Positions 51,843-62,672 of a stretch of DNA of 64,000 nt are shown here, piece by piece; position 1 is the stretch's first letter; the number at the start of each line of letters is the position of its first letter. The position numbers and the translations under genes were made by a program. The DNA comes from Cognatilysobacter claricitrinus (lineage in GTDB: Bacteria; Pseudomonadota; Gammaproteobacteria; Xanthomonadales; Xanthomonadaceae), in contig NZ_BAAFZV010000002.1 of NCBI RefSeq assembly GCF_045866565.1, positions 1,240,001 to 1,304,000 of the forward strand, given 5' to 3'. The notes under the pieces are model-generated. The model was not told the DNA's origin and did no database searches. It worked only from the letters and a program-made list of their open reading frames with translations.

Positions 51843-52406
51843 ATGCGCCGAGCTGTTCCCGCCCTCGTGTTTGCTGCCTCGGCAGCGTTGTTCCTGACGA
51901 CGGCGTGCTCGACGGTCGGTGCGTTGCTGGGGTCGGACACGCTCACGTTCTCGCAGCAGCAGATCCAGCAGAAGCTGGTGAAGAAGTTCCCGCGCGACTA
52001 CGACAAACTCGGCGGGCTGGTCACGATCACGCTGATGAATCCGCGCCTGTCGATTCCACCGGGCGATCGCCGCCTTCGGGTCGACTTCGACGTCGCCGCG
52101 GCCGCACTCGGCCATGCCAGCCGCACACCGGACGGCTCGTTCACGCTGACGAGTGCACTGCGCTACGATCCGGCGACGCGCGGCCTGCATCTGTTCGAGC
52201 CGCGCATCGAGAGTGTCGAGGTCGCCTCGCTCGGTGGTCGCATGGGCGACACGCTGCGCAGCGCGCTCAACGACTGGCTGTCGGACTGGGCGCAAAAGGA
52301 ACCTGTCTACCAGTTCGACGATTCGCTGATCGGGCGCCTCGGCGCGCGTCGCGTCGAGGGGACGAAGATTCAGGATGGGCAGGTGGTCGTACAACTCGGC
52401 GAGTGA
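51843..52406 (+). CDS. DUF1439-type lipoprotein
   Basis: The 187-residue protein has a lipoprotein signal (MRRAVPALVFAASAALFLTTAC, C22) and a single DUF1439-type domain (FSQQQIQQKLVKKFPRDYDKLGG, LSIPPGDRRLRVDFDVAAA, LFEPRIESVEV). Family members such as YceB are lipoproteins of unknown function. It may share transcription with the next gene, 10 nt downstream. Confidence 0.82.
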   Translation: MRRAVPALVFAASAALFLTTACSTVGALLGSDTLTFSQQQIQQKLVKKFPRDYDKLGGLVTITLMNPRLSIPPGDRRLRVDFDVAAAALGHASRTPDGSFTLTSALRYDPATRGLHLFEPRIESVEVASLGGRMGDTLRSALNDWLSDWAQKEPVYQFDDSLIGRLGARRVEGTKIQDGQVVVQLGE

Positions 52407-52416
52407 TCGTCGATCG

Positions 52417-53130
52417 ATGCGCGTCGCGTTGGCGACGCTTCTCTCCGTCGCGCTCGCCGCGTGCGGCCACGATGCGGCGTCGAACGCGGGCACCACCGTG
52501 CCGCCCGTCGCCGATGACGATGCACTCGCTGGCACGCTGCCGACACCGGCCGCGACGCCGGGCAGCGCGGTGACCGCCATGCCGACGCAACCGCCGCCCC
52601 CGGGTGCCGCGGTGGTTGCCGAAACTCCGGCCGCCGCGCTGCCCACCGACGCGACCGCGGCGACCCCGACCGACGTTGCGACCGATCCGAACGCGTTGCC
52701 CGCACCCGTCGACGCGGGGACGACCGACGCGGCGCCGGCGCCGAACGCGGCATCGGCCGCACCGACCGACACCACCGCGCCCGCCCCTGCACCACCACCT
52801 GTCAGCGCTGCCGACGCCAGCGCGGCGGCGTCGGTGGTCAACCAGTACATGGCGGCTCTCGGCGCGAATGCGCCCGCGCGCGCCCAGGGACTGTGGTCGA
52901 CCACGCCGAACGACTCCGCGGTGCTGCAACTCGCGCGCGGCACGACGTTCAACGTGGGTGTAGGCGCGCCTTCGGCGGACGCCGGCGGACATGTGACCGT
53001 GCCGGTCGATGTGCGCGGCACGGCCGACGATGGCGGCGACCGCCACGTGCAGGTCACCTACACGCTGCAACGCACCCAAGCCGGCGCATGGCGGATCCTG
53101 TCCGCCAACGTGCGCGACGCCGCGCCCTGA
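52417..53130 (+). CDS. Lipoprotein with a low-complexity Ala/Pro/Thr linker
   Basis: The 237-residue protein has a lipobox (VALAAC, C16), a long linker of Ala, Pro, Thr and Asp (about 20-135) and a folded C-terminal part (about 140-237) with VVNQYMAALG, LWSTTPNDS and VTYTLQRTQAGAWRILSANVRDA. No family was recognised; the end resembles the NTF2-like type. It is probably anchored in the outer membrane. Confidence 0.7.
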   Translation: MRVALATLLSVALAACGHDAASNAGTTVPPVADDDALAGTLPTPAATPGSAVTAMPTQPPPPGAAVVAETPAAALPTDATAATPTDVATDPNALPAPVDAGTTDAAPAPNAASAAPTDTTAPAPAPPPVSAADASAAASVVNQYMAALGANAPARAQGLWSTTPNDSAVLQLARGTTFNVGVGAPSADAGGHVTVPVDVRGTADDGGDRHVQVTYTLQRTQAGAWRILSANVRDAAP

Positions 53131-53138
53131 TCGACGCG

Positions 53139-53582
53139 ATGCCCCGTGTCGCCACCTTCGTGCTCGACACGAACGCGTGGCTGGATCTTCTGGTGTTCGG
53201 CGATACCGCGTTATCGGGTTTCACCGATTCCGTCGTAGCCGGCGAAGTACGCGTCGTGATCGACGGGCGCGCATTCGCTGAACTCGAACGCGTCCTGCGC
53301 TACGACACCGTGCGCATCGACGAGGCCACCGCGGCATCGTGCGTGGCGACGGTGCGTGCACTTGCACAATCAATCCCGGTGCCGGCGATGGCGTTGCCGA
53401 AATGCCGCGACCCCGACGACCAGATGTTCCTCGAGATCGCCGTCTGTTCGAACGCCGACGCCCTGCTTACGCGTGACGCGGAACTGCTGCGCATGGCGCG
53501 GCGGATGGCGCGCGACCACGGCCTCGCGATCGTCGCGCCCGCTGCGTGGCGCGACGTCGTCGCTCAGATGTCGAAGCGGTAG
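53139..53582 (+). CDS. PIN-domain protein (COG1569-like), no adjacent antitoxin
   Basis: The 147-residue protein has the PIN acidic residues D10 (VLDTNAWLDLL), E48 (FAELERVLR), D93/D94 (DPDDQMFLE) and D113 (LLTRDAELL). PIN domains are Mg-dependent RNases, many of them toxins. It lies 8 nt after the lipoprotein gene, with no small antitoxin-type gene in front. It overlaps the convergent DUF5916 gene by 19 nt. Confidence 0.82.
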   Translation: MPRVATFVLDTNAWLDLLVFGDTALSGFTDSVVAGEVRVVIDGRAFAELERVLRYDTVRIDEATAASCVATVRALAQSIPVPAMALPKCRDPDDQMFLEIAVCSNADALLTRDAELLRMARRMARDHGLAIVAPAAWRDVVAQMSKR

Positions 53583-55837
53583 GCCAGCTTCACCAGCAAC
53601 TGCTCGCTGTCGCGCAGGTCGAACGCATCCTTGAGCCGCCCTGCTGCGTCGACGTCGCCCATCGTCGGTTCCTCGAACAGGCCACCGCCGCGGACGTAGG
53701 CGATGTAGAGGTTCGACAGCGGCGCCAGTTCGTAGCGATAGCGGACCTGAAACCCCAGGTTGCTCAGGCCGAACGGCTGGTGGCGCGTCGCCACCGGTAG
53801 CGGCGTTCCGTCGCCCCCGAGGTCGTATGTCTGCGGCGAACGCGCGTCCAGGCCGATCGCTTCGAGCCGTACGCGCAGCTCCTGCTTGTTGCTGATCAGC
53901 CAGGTGACGCCGGCCGCGAAGAAGATCTGGTCGACCTGGTAGGTCGCGAGCGATGGCGTTCCGCTCGCGTCGCCGCGCCACAGCAGCAGGCCCGGATCGT
54001 GCTTGAGCTCCATCGCGAGGCCAACGTTTGCGTTGTCGCTGATGTAGTACGTGGGCTCGACGTCGAGCGAGATCGAGCCGTGGTCCCAGCCGCCCAGGCT
54101 TTCCGCGGCGTAGCGCGAATTCCAGTAGAAGCCCCACGGCCCGCGACGCGGAATGCCGCGCTCGTAGAACAGGTAGAGCTTGGACGGCATGCGCACGTTG
54201 CCATGGCCGCGCGTCACCAGGTCGTCGTAGCCGGGCGTGAAGCTCGCGACTTCGAAGAACTCGTTGCCGCCGTCGCGCATCTCGCTGGTGCGGTTGACCG
54301 ACCACGCGTCGGCGATCTTGACGCCGTGATCGTTCGCGCGATGCGACACCGCGCCACGCCATTGGTGGCTGGCATAGCTCGATTCCTTCGGCAGGTCGGT
54401 GAAACGACGCGAGATCTCGTAACGGCCGTAGTTGAAGTTGTTGCGCTCGAGGTAGCCGAAATCGTTGAGCTGCAGGTGATCGCCCAGGTGCAGCAGGTAG
54501 AGCTGCTGGCGCCAGCCTTCGCCGAGATCCTGGTCGAACTTCATCTGTGCGCCGGTATCACGGATCGACTGGCCCGCCTGGTCGACATCGGAGCCGACCA
54601 CGGTCGTTCGCAGCGACATGCTGTCCGACGGCGTCCAGCGATGATCGACCTCGCCGACATTGGCCGTGCGATCGAGGAACGGTCGATCCACGCGCGTCAC
54701 CATCGCGCCGAAGCCCTGCGTCTGCAGGTCCTTTGTAGCGCGCAGCGCATAGAAGTCGCGACCAACCTCGTCCGCCTCGGTAGCGGCGAACAGGCCATAG
54801 TTCACGCCCCCTGCGCTGCCGTTGACCTTGACGGCGGCGGTGACGTCGCCCGCACCCAGTCCGTCGTCGCGCGTGCCGCCGACGCGTCGCGTGTACAGCA
54901 GGCGGTTCGCGGTGTTGAGCGAGCCGAACGGCACGTCGAAGAAGCTCTGGTTCTCGGTGAAGAACGGGCGCTTGTCACTGAAGAACGTTTCGATCGCGGT
55001 GAAGTTCACGACCAGCTGGTCGCTTTCGACCTGGCCGAAGTCCGGGTTCAACGTCGCCGATAGCTGGAACTTGCCGCTGGGCTTCCAGAAGACGTCCGCG
55101 CCGGTGTCGAAATCCGCCTTGTGCGCGACGTTGTCGTACACGCCGACGACGTAAGGCGTAATCGCGAGCAGCGCCTCGCTGTACTTCGGCACGTCGACCT
55201 TCTCGAACACCGACAGGAAGCGCGGTTCGGTAAAGCTCACCGCCGGCCACGACGCGCGTTCGCCGGTCGATCCGATCACGCGGTCGAGCACGATGCCGAT
55301 CCGGCGCGTATCGCCCTCCGCGTCGCGCATCGGCGCGGTGTACCAGGGAATCAGCATCTCGGCCGACCAGCCTTCGGCGTCCTCGCTGACCGCGTGTTTC
55401 CAGTTGCCATCCCAGTCCGTGCTGAACTGGTTTTCGCTGGTGATCACCGCGTCGATGATGCTGTCGGACAGCAACACCGTGAAGTTGTAGCCGGTGCGGC
55501 CGTCACCATCGAAATCGACGTAGAGGTTCACGCGATCGAATGGCCCGCCCTGGTCGCGCTGCGCGCGCTCGCGACGACGCGTCACGCTCGCCGGCTGCGT
55601 GTTGCGGAACGCGATCGCGAGGCCTTCCGGCGTCGCCTTGAACCAGGCCTCGGTGGGCTGCGAGGCCGGCTGGCGCGAGAGCGGCTGGGTCTGACGGAAA
55701 TCGGTGACGTGGCGTGCGTCGGCCCATTCGGCAGGATCGACATGGCCATCGATCTTCACTTCGGTCGCGGCGAACGCGATCGATGGCAGCGATGCAAGGA
55801 CGGCGAGCGCCAGCGCGGCGCGGGGCAAGGCGGACAT
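53564..55837 (-). CDS. Secreted DUF5916 protein with CBM9-like domain
   Basis: The 757-residue protein has a signal peptide (MSALPRAALALAVLASLPSIAFA), an N-terminal carbohydrate-binding CBM9-like domain (VKIDGHVDPAEWADARHVTDF, FDRVNLYVDFDGDGRTGYNF) and a DUF5916 outer-membrane-like region with repeated aromatic strands. The layout suggests a beta-barrel protein that may bind or transport a carbohydrate or peptide. Function is not known. Confidence 0.82.
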   Translation of the reverse strand: MSALPRAALALAVLASLPSIAFAATEVKIDGHVDPAEWADARHVTDFRQTQPLSRQPASQPTEAWFKATPEGLAIAFRNTQPASVTRRRERAQRDQGGPFDRVNLYVDFDGDGRTGYNFTVLLSDSIIDAVITSENQFSTDWDGNWKHAVSEDAEGWSAEMLIPWYTAPMRDAEGDTRRIGIVLDRVIGSTGERASWPAVSFTEPRFLSVFEKVDVPKYSEALLAITPYVVGVYDNVAHKADFDTGADVFWKPSGKFQLSATLNPDFGQVESDQLVVNFTAIETFFSDKRPFFTENQSFFDVPFGSLNTANRLLYTRRVGGTRDDGLGAGDVTAAVKVNGSAGGVNYGLFAATEADEVGRDFYALRATKDLQTQGFGAMVTRVDRPFLDRTANVGEVDHRWTPSDSMSLRTTVVGSDVDQAGQSIRDTGAQMKFDQDLGEGWRQQLYLLHLGDHLQLNDFGYLERNNFNYGRYEISRRFTDLPKESSYASHQWRGAVSHRANDHGVKIADAWSVNRTSEMRDGGNEFFEVASFTPGYDDLVTRGHGNVRMPSKLYLFYERGIPRRGPWGFYWNSRYAAESLGGWDHGSISLDVEPTYYISDNANVGLAMELKHDPGLLLWRGDASGTPSLATYQVDQIFFAAGVTWLISNKQELRVRLEAIGLDARSPQTYDLGGDGTPLPVATRHQPFGLSNLGFQVRYRYELAPLSNLYIAYVRGGGLFEEPTMGDVDAAGRLKDAFDLRDSEQLLVKLAYRFDI

Positions 55838-55887
55838 TGAAGGAATCCGGTGCGGCGCGCGGACGGGCCTGGAGGTGCCCGCAGACT

Positions 55888-55913
55888 AGTCGGCCGCCCG
55901 GAGGCGGCCGACT
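55888..55913 (-). terminator. Hairpin after the SET-domain gene
   Basis: An 11-bp perfect stem (AGTCGGCCGCC / GGCGGCCGACT) with a 4-nt CGGA loop lies 47 nt past the SET-gene stop and before the DUF5916 start. No T run follows, so it may be a terminator or a processing signal. Confidence 0.5.
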
Positions 55914-55960
55914 GTCATAGGTCATGGCGTCGCGATGGCCTGAGCGGGCATCCGCACGCG

Positions 55961-56563
55961 TTACGCGCGCTTGCGGGCGCCCGTGCCGCGCCGGCTGCTG
56001 CCGGTGGAACCACGCGTGGCCTGCTTCGTCGCCGCCTTCGATCGGCCGCTCGAGGCGGGCTTGGCCTTGGACTTCGGCTTCGCTTCCGGCTTCGGCTTGC
56101 GCTTGGGCTGCAGCATCGTGCCGGTGCAGTTCTTCGCGCCGCACAGGCAGGCCCAGATTTTCTTCATGCGCGGCGTGTGCGCCTCGCCGAGGGTGATGCC
56201 GTAGTTGTACGTCAGCTCCTCGCCCGGCTTGATCGCCTTCTTCGCCTCGATGAACACGCGATCCTTGGTGCGGTCGTCGCCGTCGGCTTCCTCGATCACC
56301 GAGTCGCAGTTGGGCGAGCAGCTGTGGTTGATCCAGCGCGCGACGCTGCCACGGCGGGCGCCATCGATCACGTAGTCGTCGTTGAGCGTGAAGAGGAACG
56401 TGTGGCCGGAATCGGCGGAGCCGTCGTCGCTGTTATCGACGTCGTCGTGCGTGCGGCGCTCTCCGCGGTATTCGATGATGCGCTCGCCCTTGGCGATCGG
56501 CGCGATGGCGAACACGCCGGTGCCGTGGATGGCGGAGCGGCGGGCGACGACCTTGCTGGGCAT
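55961..56563 (-). CDS. SET-domain protein-lysine methyltransferase
   Basis: The 200-residue protein has a complete SET domain (about 1-145): SAIHGTGVFA, GERIIEYRGE, the NHSCSPNC motif, ELTYNYG and a post-SET CLCGAKNC zinc cluster. A lysine- and arginine-rich tail (about 150-200) follows, with KPKPEAKPKSKAKP and SGRSKAATKQATRG, similar to histone or H1-like tails. It should methylate lysine on a protein substrate. The intact motifs argue that it is active. It diverges from the suf operon. Confidence 0.88.
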   Translation of the reverse strand: MPSKVVARRSAIHGTGVFAIAPIAKGERIIEYRGERRTHDDVDNSDDGSADSGHTFLFTLNDDYVIDGARRGSVARWINHSCSPNCDSVIEEADGDDRTKDRVFIEAKKAIKPGEELTYNYGITLGEAHTPRMKKIWACLCGAKNCTGTMLQPKRKPKPEAKPKSKAKPASSGRSKAATKQATRGSTGSSRRGTGARKRA

Positions 56564-56657
56564 GCGGTGGACCGGATGAAGGGGAGCCGCATTCTGCCGT
56601 GCCCGCAGGCTGCGGTCACCACATGCCGCGCGCCGCTGAACCGCCCAAGCGGCCGAA

Positions 56658-56687
56658 TTGGCGCGGGCCGGCGCTAAATCGTACAAT
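56658..56687 (+). promoter_or_regulatory. Candidate promoter of the suf operon
   Basis: TTGGCG (56658-56663), 18 bp, TACAAT (56682-56687), about 40 nt before the SufR ATG. The match to the sigma-70 consensus is reasonable for this GC-rich genome. An operator for SufR may overlap it, but no clear dyad was seen. Confidence 0.45.
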
Positions 56688-56727
56688 TCCGGTCCCGATT
56701 CGAAACCGCCTGGACGAGGCCCCGCGC

Positions 56728-57183
56728 ATGCTCCGGGTCACCAAGCTCACCGACTACGCGACCGTCGTGCTCACGGTCCTCGCGGCCGCGCGCAGTGAAG
56801 TGCTGAGCGCGACCGAGATCGCCGAGCGCGCCGGCTTGGAATCGACCACGGTCAGCAAGGTGCTCAAGCCGCTTGCGCAGGCCGCTCTGGTCGAAGGCTT
56901 CCGCGGCGCGCACGGCGGCTATCGACTCGCCCGCCCGGCGCGCGACGTCTCGCTCATCGAAGTGATCGAGGCGATGGAAGGCCCGCTCGCCGTCACCGAA
57001 TGCAGCGTGCATGACAGCCAGTGCGGCATCGAATCGTCCTGCGGGATACGCCGCAACTGGCGGCGCATCAACGACGTCATCGCGCAGTCGCTGCGCGGCG
57101 TCACGCTGCAGGACATGCTCGAGCCCGAAGCCGATGCGGGCGCCTCGCGCCGTCGCATCGACCTTCGCCTCGCGAACGCCTGA
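56728..57183 (+). CDS. sufR: Rrf2-family regulator of the SUF system
   Basis: The 151-residue Rrf2 protein has a winged-helix DNA-binding part (about 1-65: LTDYATVVLTVLAA, SATEIAERAGLESTTVSKVLKPL) and three Cys (C92, C99, C105) likely to bind an Fe-S cluster. It should sense Fe-S status and control the suf genes that follow by 7 nt. The name follows the Rrf2 regulator annotated with SUF operons in this group, not cyanobacterial SufR. Confidence 0.9.
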   Translation: MLRVTKLTDYATVVLTVLAAARSEVLSATEIAERAGLESTTVSKVLKPLAQAALVEGFRGAHGGYRLARPARDVSLIEVIEAMEGPLAVTECSVHDSQCGIESSCGIRRNWRRINDVIAQSLRGVTLQDMLEPEADAGASRRRIDLRLANA

Positions 57184-57190
57184 GAGACCC

Positions 57191-58639
<1,449 letters not shown>

Positions 58640-58641
58640 GT

Positions 58642-58682
58642 GGCCGCGCCTAGCTGATGCCACCGAGGCATCAGCTGCGGCC
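58642..58682 (+). other. Long imperfect hairpin between sufB and sufC
   Basis: GGCCGC and GCGGCC arms enclose a bulge and then a perfect 10-bp AGCTGATGCC / GGCATCAGCT stem with a 5-nt loop, about 16 bp of pairing in all. No T tract follows. It starts 2 nt after the sufB stop and could be an mRNA stabiliser, processing site or attenuator. Confidence 0.7.
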
Positions 58683-58817
58683 ACGAACACCCCGCCGCAA
58701 GGCCGGGCCGGGCCGGACGGAACGCCAACTGCCAGGCGCCCACAGCCTGTCGAAACAAGCCGCAAGCGACGAACCCTCGCGCTACGGACTGCAACAGAAT
58801 TCCTGGAAAACGAAACG

Positions 58818-59582
<765 letters not shown>

Positions 59583-59583
59583 C

Positions 59584-60876
59584 ATGAGCGCCCTGCTGGA
59601 CTCCCTCACTGCCGCGTTCGACACGCTGCCGCTGCGCGACGCAGGCGGCCTTGAAGCCGCGCGTCGCGATGCGCTCGACGCGCTGCGTCGCGACGGCCTG
59701 CCGGGCCCGCGCGTGGAAGCCTGGAAGTACACCAGCCTGCGCCCGCTGGAGCGCCGCACGTTCGCCGCGGCAAACGAGGCACTCGCGTTCGATGGGGCAT
59801 GGGTCGCGACGATCCCCTCGCCGCGCATCGCGTTCGTCAACGGCCGGTTCGCGTCGGAACTCAGTGATCTTTCATCGCTCGCCAGCGGTATCGCCGTCGA
59901 ATCGCTGTCATCCGTGCTGGCACGCGGCGACGCGCGCGAATGCAACATCCTCGGTCGTCGCTTCGACCGCGCGGACGAACCCTTCGCCCGGCTCAACGCC
60001 GCGCTCGCAGTCGACGGCGCGATTGTTCGGGTCGACGCCGGCGTCCACGTGGCGCGACCGCTGCATGTCGTCTCGATCGGCGCCCCGGCCGCCACCGACG
60101 TCGCATCTCATGTGCGGCACCTGTTCGACCTGCACGAAGGCGCACGCCTCGAAATCGTCGAACACGCGATCGCCGCGGCGCCGCACGCCAACCTCGCGAC
60201 GTCGGTGACGCATGCGCACCTGAAGCCGGGTGCGCATCTCCTGCACGCACGCCTGCAGGCGGAAAGCGACGCGGCGCATCTGTTCTCGCGCACCGATGCC
60301 GTGCTCGCACGCGACGCCGTCTATCGCCGCCTGGATCTCGAACTCGGCGCCGGCATGTCGCGGCACGAACTGAACATCGCACTGCACGGGGAACGCGCCC
60401 GCGCCGACGCCAACGGCGTGCTGCTCGGCAGCGGTCGCCGCCATCTCGATACGCGTCTCGGGCTCGACCATGTGGGCCGCGACAGTCAATGCGAGCTCAC
60501 GTGGCGCGGCCTCGCCAGCGGTCGCTCCCGCGTGGCCTTCCATGGCGGGATCCTCATACGCGAAGGCGCCGACGGCACGCAGGCGTCGCTGTCGAACAAG
60601 AACCTGTTGCTGTCGGACGCCGCGGAAATCGATTCGCAGCCGGTGCTCGTCATCCATGCGGACGAGGTGCAGGCCGCGCACGGCGCGACGGTGGGCCAGC
60701 TCGATCCGACGTCCCTGTTCTATCTGCAATCGCGCGGAATTCCCGCGGCCGAAGCGCGCGCACTGCTCACCGCCGCGTTCTGCCGCGAGACGCTCGCCGT
60801 CCTCGACGATGGCGCTACGCGCGACCTGCTGGCCGCGCGTCTCGACGCCGCACTCGCCAGGGTCGAAACGCCATGA
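59584..60876 (+). CDS. sufD: Fe-S cluster assembly protein SufD
   Basis: SufD pairs with SufB in the SufBC2D complex and helps deliver iron. The 430-residue protein is diverged in its N-terminal half and well conserved near the end (GRSRVAFHGGILIREGADG, SNKNLLLSDAAEIDSQPVL, HGATVGQLDPTSLFYLQSRGI). It follows sufC by 1 nt and overlaps sufS by 4 nt (ATGA). Confidence 0.94.
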   Translation: MSALLDSLTAAFDTLPLRDAGGLEAARRDALDALRRDGLPGPRVEAWKYTSLRPLERRTFAAANEALAFDGAWVATIPSPRIAFVNGRFASELSDLSSLASGIAVESLSSVLARGDARECNILGRRFDRADEPFARLNAALAVDGAIVRVDAGVHVARPLHVVSIGAPAATDVASHVRHLFDLHEGARLEIVEHAIAAAPHANLATSVTHAHLKPGAHLLHARLQAESDAAHLFSRTDAVLARDAVYRRLDLELGAGMSRHELNIALHGERARADANGVLLGSGRRHLDTRLGLDHVGRDSQCELTWRGLASGRSRVAFHGGILIREGADGTQASLSNKNLLLSDAAEIDSQPVLVIHADEVQAAHGATVGQLDPTSLFYLQSRGIPAAEARALLTAAFCRETLAVLDDGATRDLLAARLDAALARVETP

Positions 60877-62111
60877 ACGCGTCCGCCGCGCCGCTCGCTG
60901 TCGACTGGGCGCGTGTCCGCGCCGACTTCCCGCTGCTGCAGCGCGAAGTGCACGGCAAGCCGCTCGTCTATCTGGACTCCGCCAACACCTCGCAGAAGCC
61001 CGCGCAGGTGATCGACGCGGTCGACACGTTCTATCGCCTGCACAACGCGAATGTCAGTCGCGCCGTGCACGCGCTCGGCTCCGAGGCGACCGACGCCTAC
61101 GAAGGCTCGCGCCGTCGCCTCGCCGGCTTCCTCAACGTGCGGCCCGACGATCTCGTGCTGTGCAGCGGCACGACGTTCGCGATCAATCTCGTCGCCTACA
61201 GCTGGGCACTTCCGCGCCTGAAGGCCGGCGACGCCATCGTGCTCACGCGCATGGAGCATCACGCCAACATCGTGCCGTGGCAGATCGTCGCGCAGCGCAC
61301 GGGCGCGGTGATCAAGGTCGCGGAGATCGACGAGCGCGGCGAGCTCGACCTCGACGCGCTGTACGCGCTGCTGACTCCGGAAGTGAAACTGCTCGGACTG
61401 ACGCACGTCTCGAACGTGCTCGGTACCGTGAACCCGGTGCGCGAGATCTGTCGCGAGGCGCACCGCCGCGGCATCGTCACGGTGGTCGACGGCTCGCAGG
61501 CCGCGCCGCATCGCTCGCTTGATATCGCGTCGATCGGCTGCGACTTCTACGCGATCACCGGCCACAAGATGGTGGGCCCGACCGGCACCGGCGCATTGTG
61601 GGCCAAGCGCGAGCACCTGCAGGCGATGCCGCCGTTCCTGGGCGGTGGCGAGATGATCCGCGAGGTGCGTTTCGAAGGCACGGTCTACAACGATCCGCCC
61701 CATCGTTTCGAGGCCGGCACACCGAATATCGCGGGTTTCGTCGGGCTCGGCGCGGCCGTCGACTACGTGTCGACCATCGGAATGACCGCGATCGAGGCGC
61801 GCGAGAAGGAATTGCTCGCGCACGCCACGGAAGCACTGTCGACGATCGACGGCCTGCGCATCTTCGGCCAGGCACGCGAGAAGGCGGCGGTGATCAGCTT
61901 CCTAGTCGAAGGCGCGCACGCGCATGATCTCGCCACGCTGCTCGACCTCGAAGGCGTCGCGGTGCGCTCCGGCCACCACTGCGCGCACCCGCTGATGCAC
62001 CATTTCGGCGTCCCGGCGACATGTCGTGCGTCGCTCGCGTTCTACAACACGCACGACGAGATCGATGCCTTCGTCGCCGCCCTCCAGAAAGTCCGCCGCC
62101 TTCTTGCGTGA
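60873..62111 (+). CDS. sufS: Cysteine desulfurase SufS
   Basis: SufS takes sulfur from cysteine for the scaffold. The 412-residue PLP enzyme has HHANIVPW, the THVSNVLGT strand, the PLP lysine K232 in TGHKMVGPTGTG and the catalytic Cys C370 in SGHHCAHP. The usual TTEAINL segment reads TTFAINL, with Phe for Glu, which may affect stacking near the cofactor. A SufE or SufU partner is not in the window. Confidence 0.93.
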   Translation: MNASAAPLAVDWARVRADFPLLQREVHGKPLVYLDSANTSQKPAQVIDAVDTFYRLHNANVSRAVHALGSEATDAYEGSRRRLAGFLNVRPDDLVLCSGTTFAINLVAYSWALPRLKAGDAIVLTRMEHHANIVPWQIVAQRTGAVIKVAEIDERGELDLDALYALLTPEVKLLGLTHVSNVLGTVNPVREICREAHRRGIVTVVDGSQAAPHRSLDIASIGCDFYAITGHKMVGPTGTGALWAKREHLQAMPPFLGGGEMIREVRFEGTVYNDPPHRFEAGTPNIAGFVGLGAAVDYVSTIGMTAIEAREKELLAHATEALSTIDGLRIFGQAREKAAVISFLVEGAHAHDLATLLDLEGVAVRSGHHCAHPLMHHFGVPATCRASLAFYNTHDEIDAFVAALQKVRRLLA

Positions 62112-62115
62112 TCCG

Positions 62116-62670
62116 ATGACCGACCTCCGCTTTCGCAATGCCACGCCCCGCGACGTCGATGTGATCGTCGCGCTCGTCGAATCCGCCTATCGAGGCGACG
62201 CCAGCCGCGTGGGCTGGACGACCGAGGCGGACCTTCTCGATGGCCAGCGAACCGACGCCGACGACGTACGCGCAAGCATCGCGCGGCCCGGCAGCGTGAT
62301 CCTGCTGGCGATCGACGCAGCCACCGGCGAACCGGTCGCCTGTGCGCACGTCGCGCAGGAGGACGGCAACGGTTACTTCGGCATGTTTTCCGTGCGGCCC
62401 ACGCTGCAGGGCGGTGGCGTTGGCAAGCAGCTGCTTGCGCGTGCCGAACGGCTGGTCTTCAACCATTGGCGCCTACCGGCGATGTGCATGACCGTGATCG
62501 ACGTGCGCGCCGAGCTCATCGCGTTCTACGAGCGCCGCGGCTACGTGCGCACCGGCGTCAAGAAGCCCTTCCCTTACGGCGACGAGCGCTTCGGCCAACC
62601 GCGACGTGACGACCTGCGTTTCGAGGTTCTCGAAAAGCGGGCGCCCACTCGCGCAGTCTCTCGCGCCTGA
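62116..62670 (+). CDS. GNAT-family acetyltransferase
   Basis: The 184-residue protein begins MTDLRFRNATPRDVDVIVALVESAY and has the acetyl-CoA-binding motif A (VRPTLQGGGVGKQLLARAE) and a C-terminal YERRGYVRTGVKKPFP. It is likely an N-acetyltransferase of unknown substrate. It sits in the usual place in this group's suf operon, between sufS and the Rieske ferredoxin. Confidence 0.9.
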   Translation: MTDLRFRNATPRDVDVIVALVESAYRGDASRVGWTTEADLLDGQRTDADDVRASIARPGSVILLAIDAATGEPVACAHVAQEDGNGYFGMFSVRPTLQGGGVGKQLLARAERLVFNHWRLPAMCMTVIDVRAELIAFYERRGYVRTGVKKPFPYGDERFGQPRRDDLRFEVLEKRAPTRAVSRA

Positions 62671-62672
62671 GC

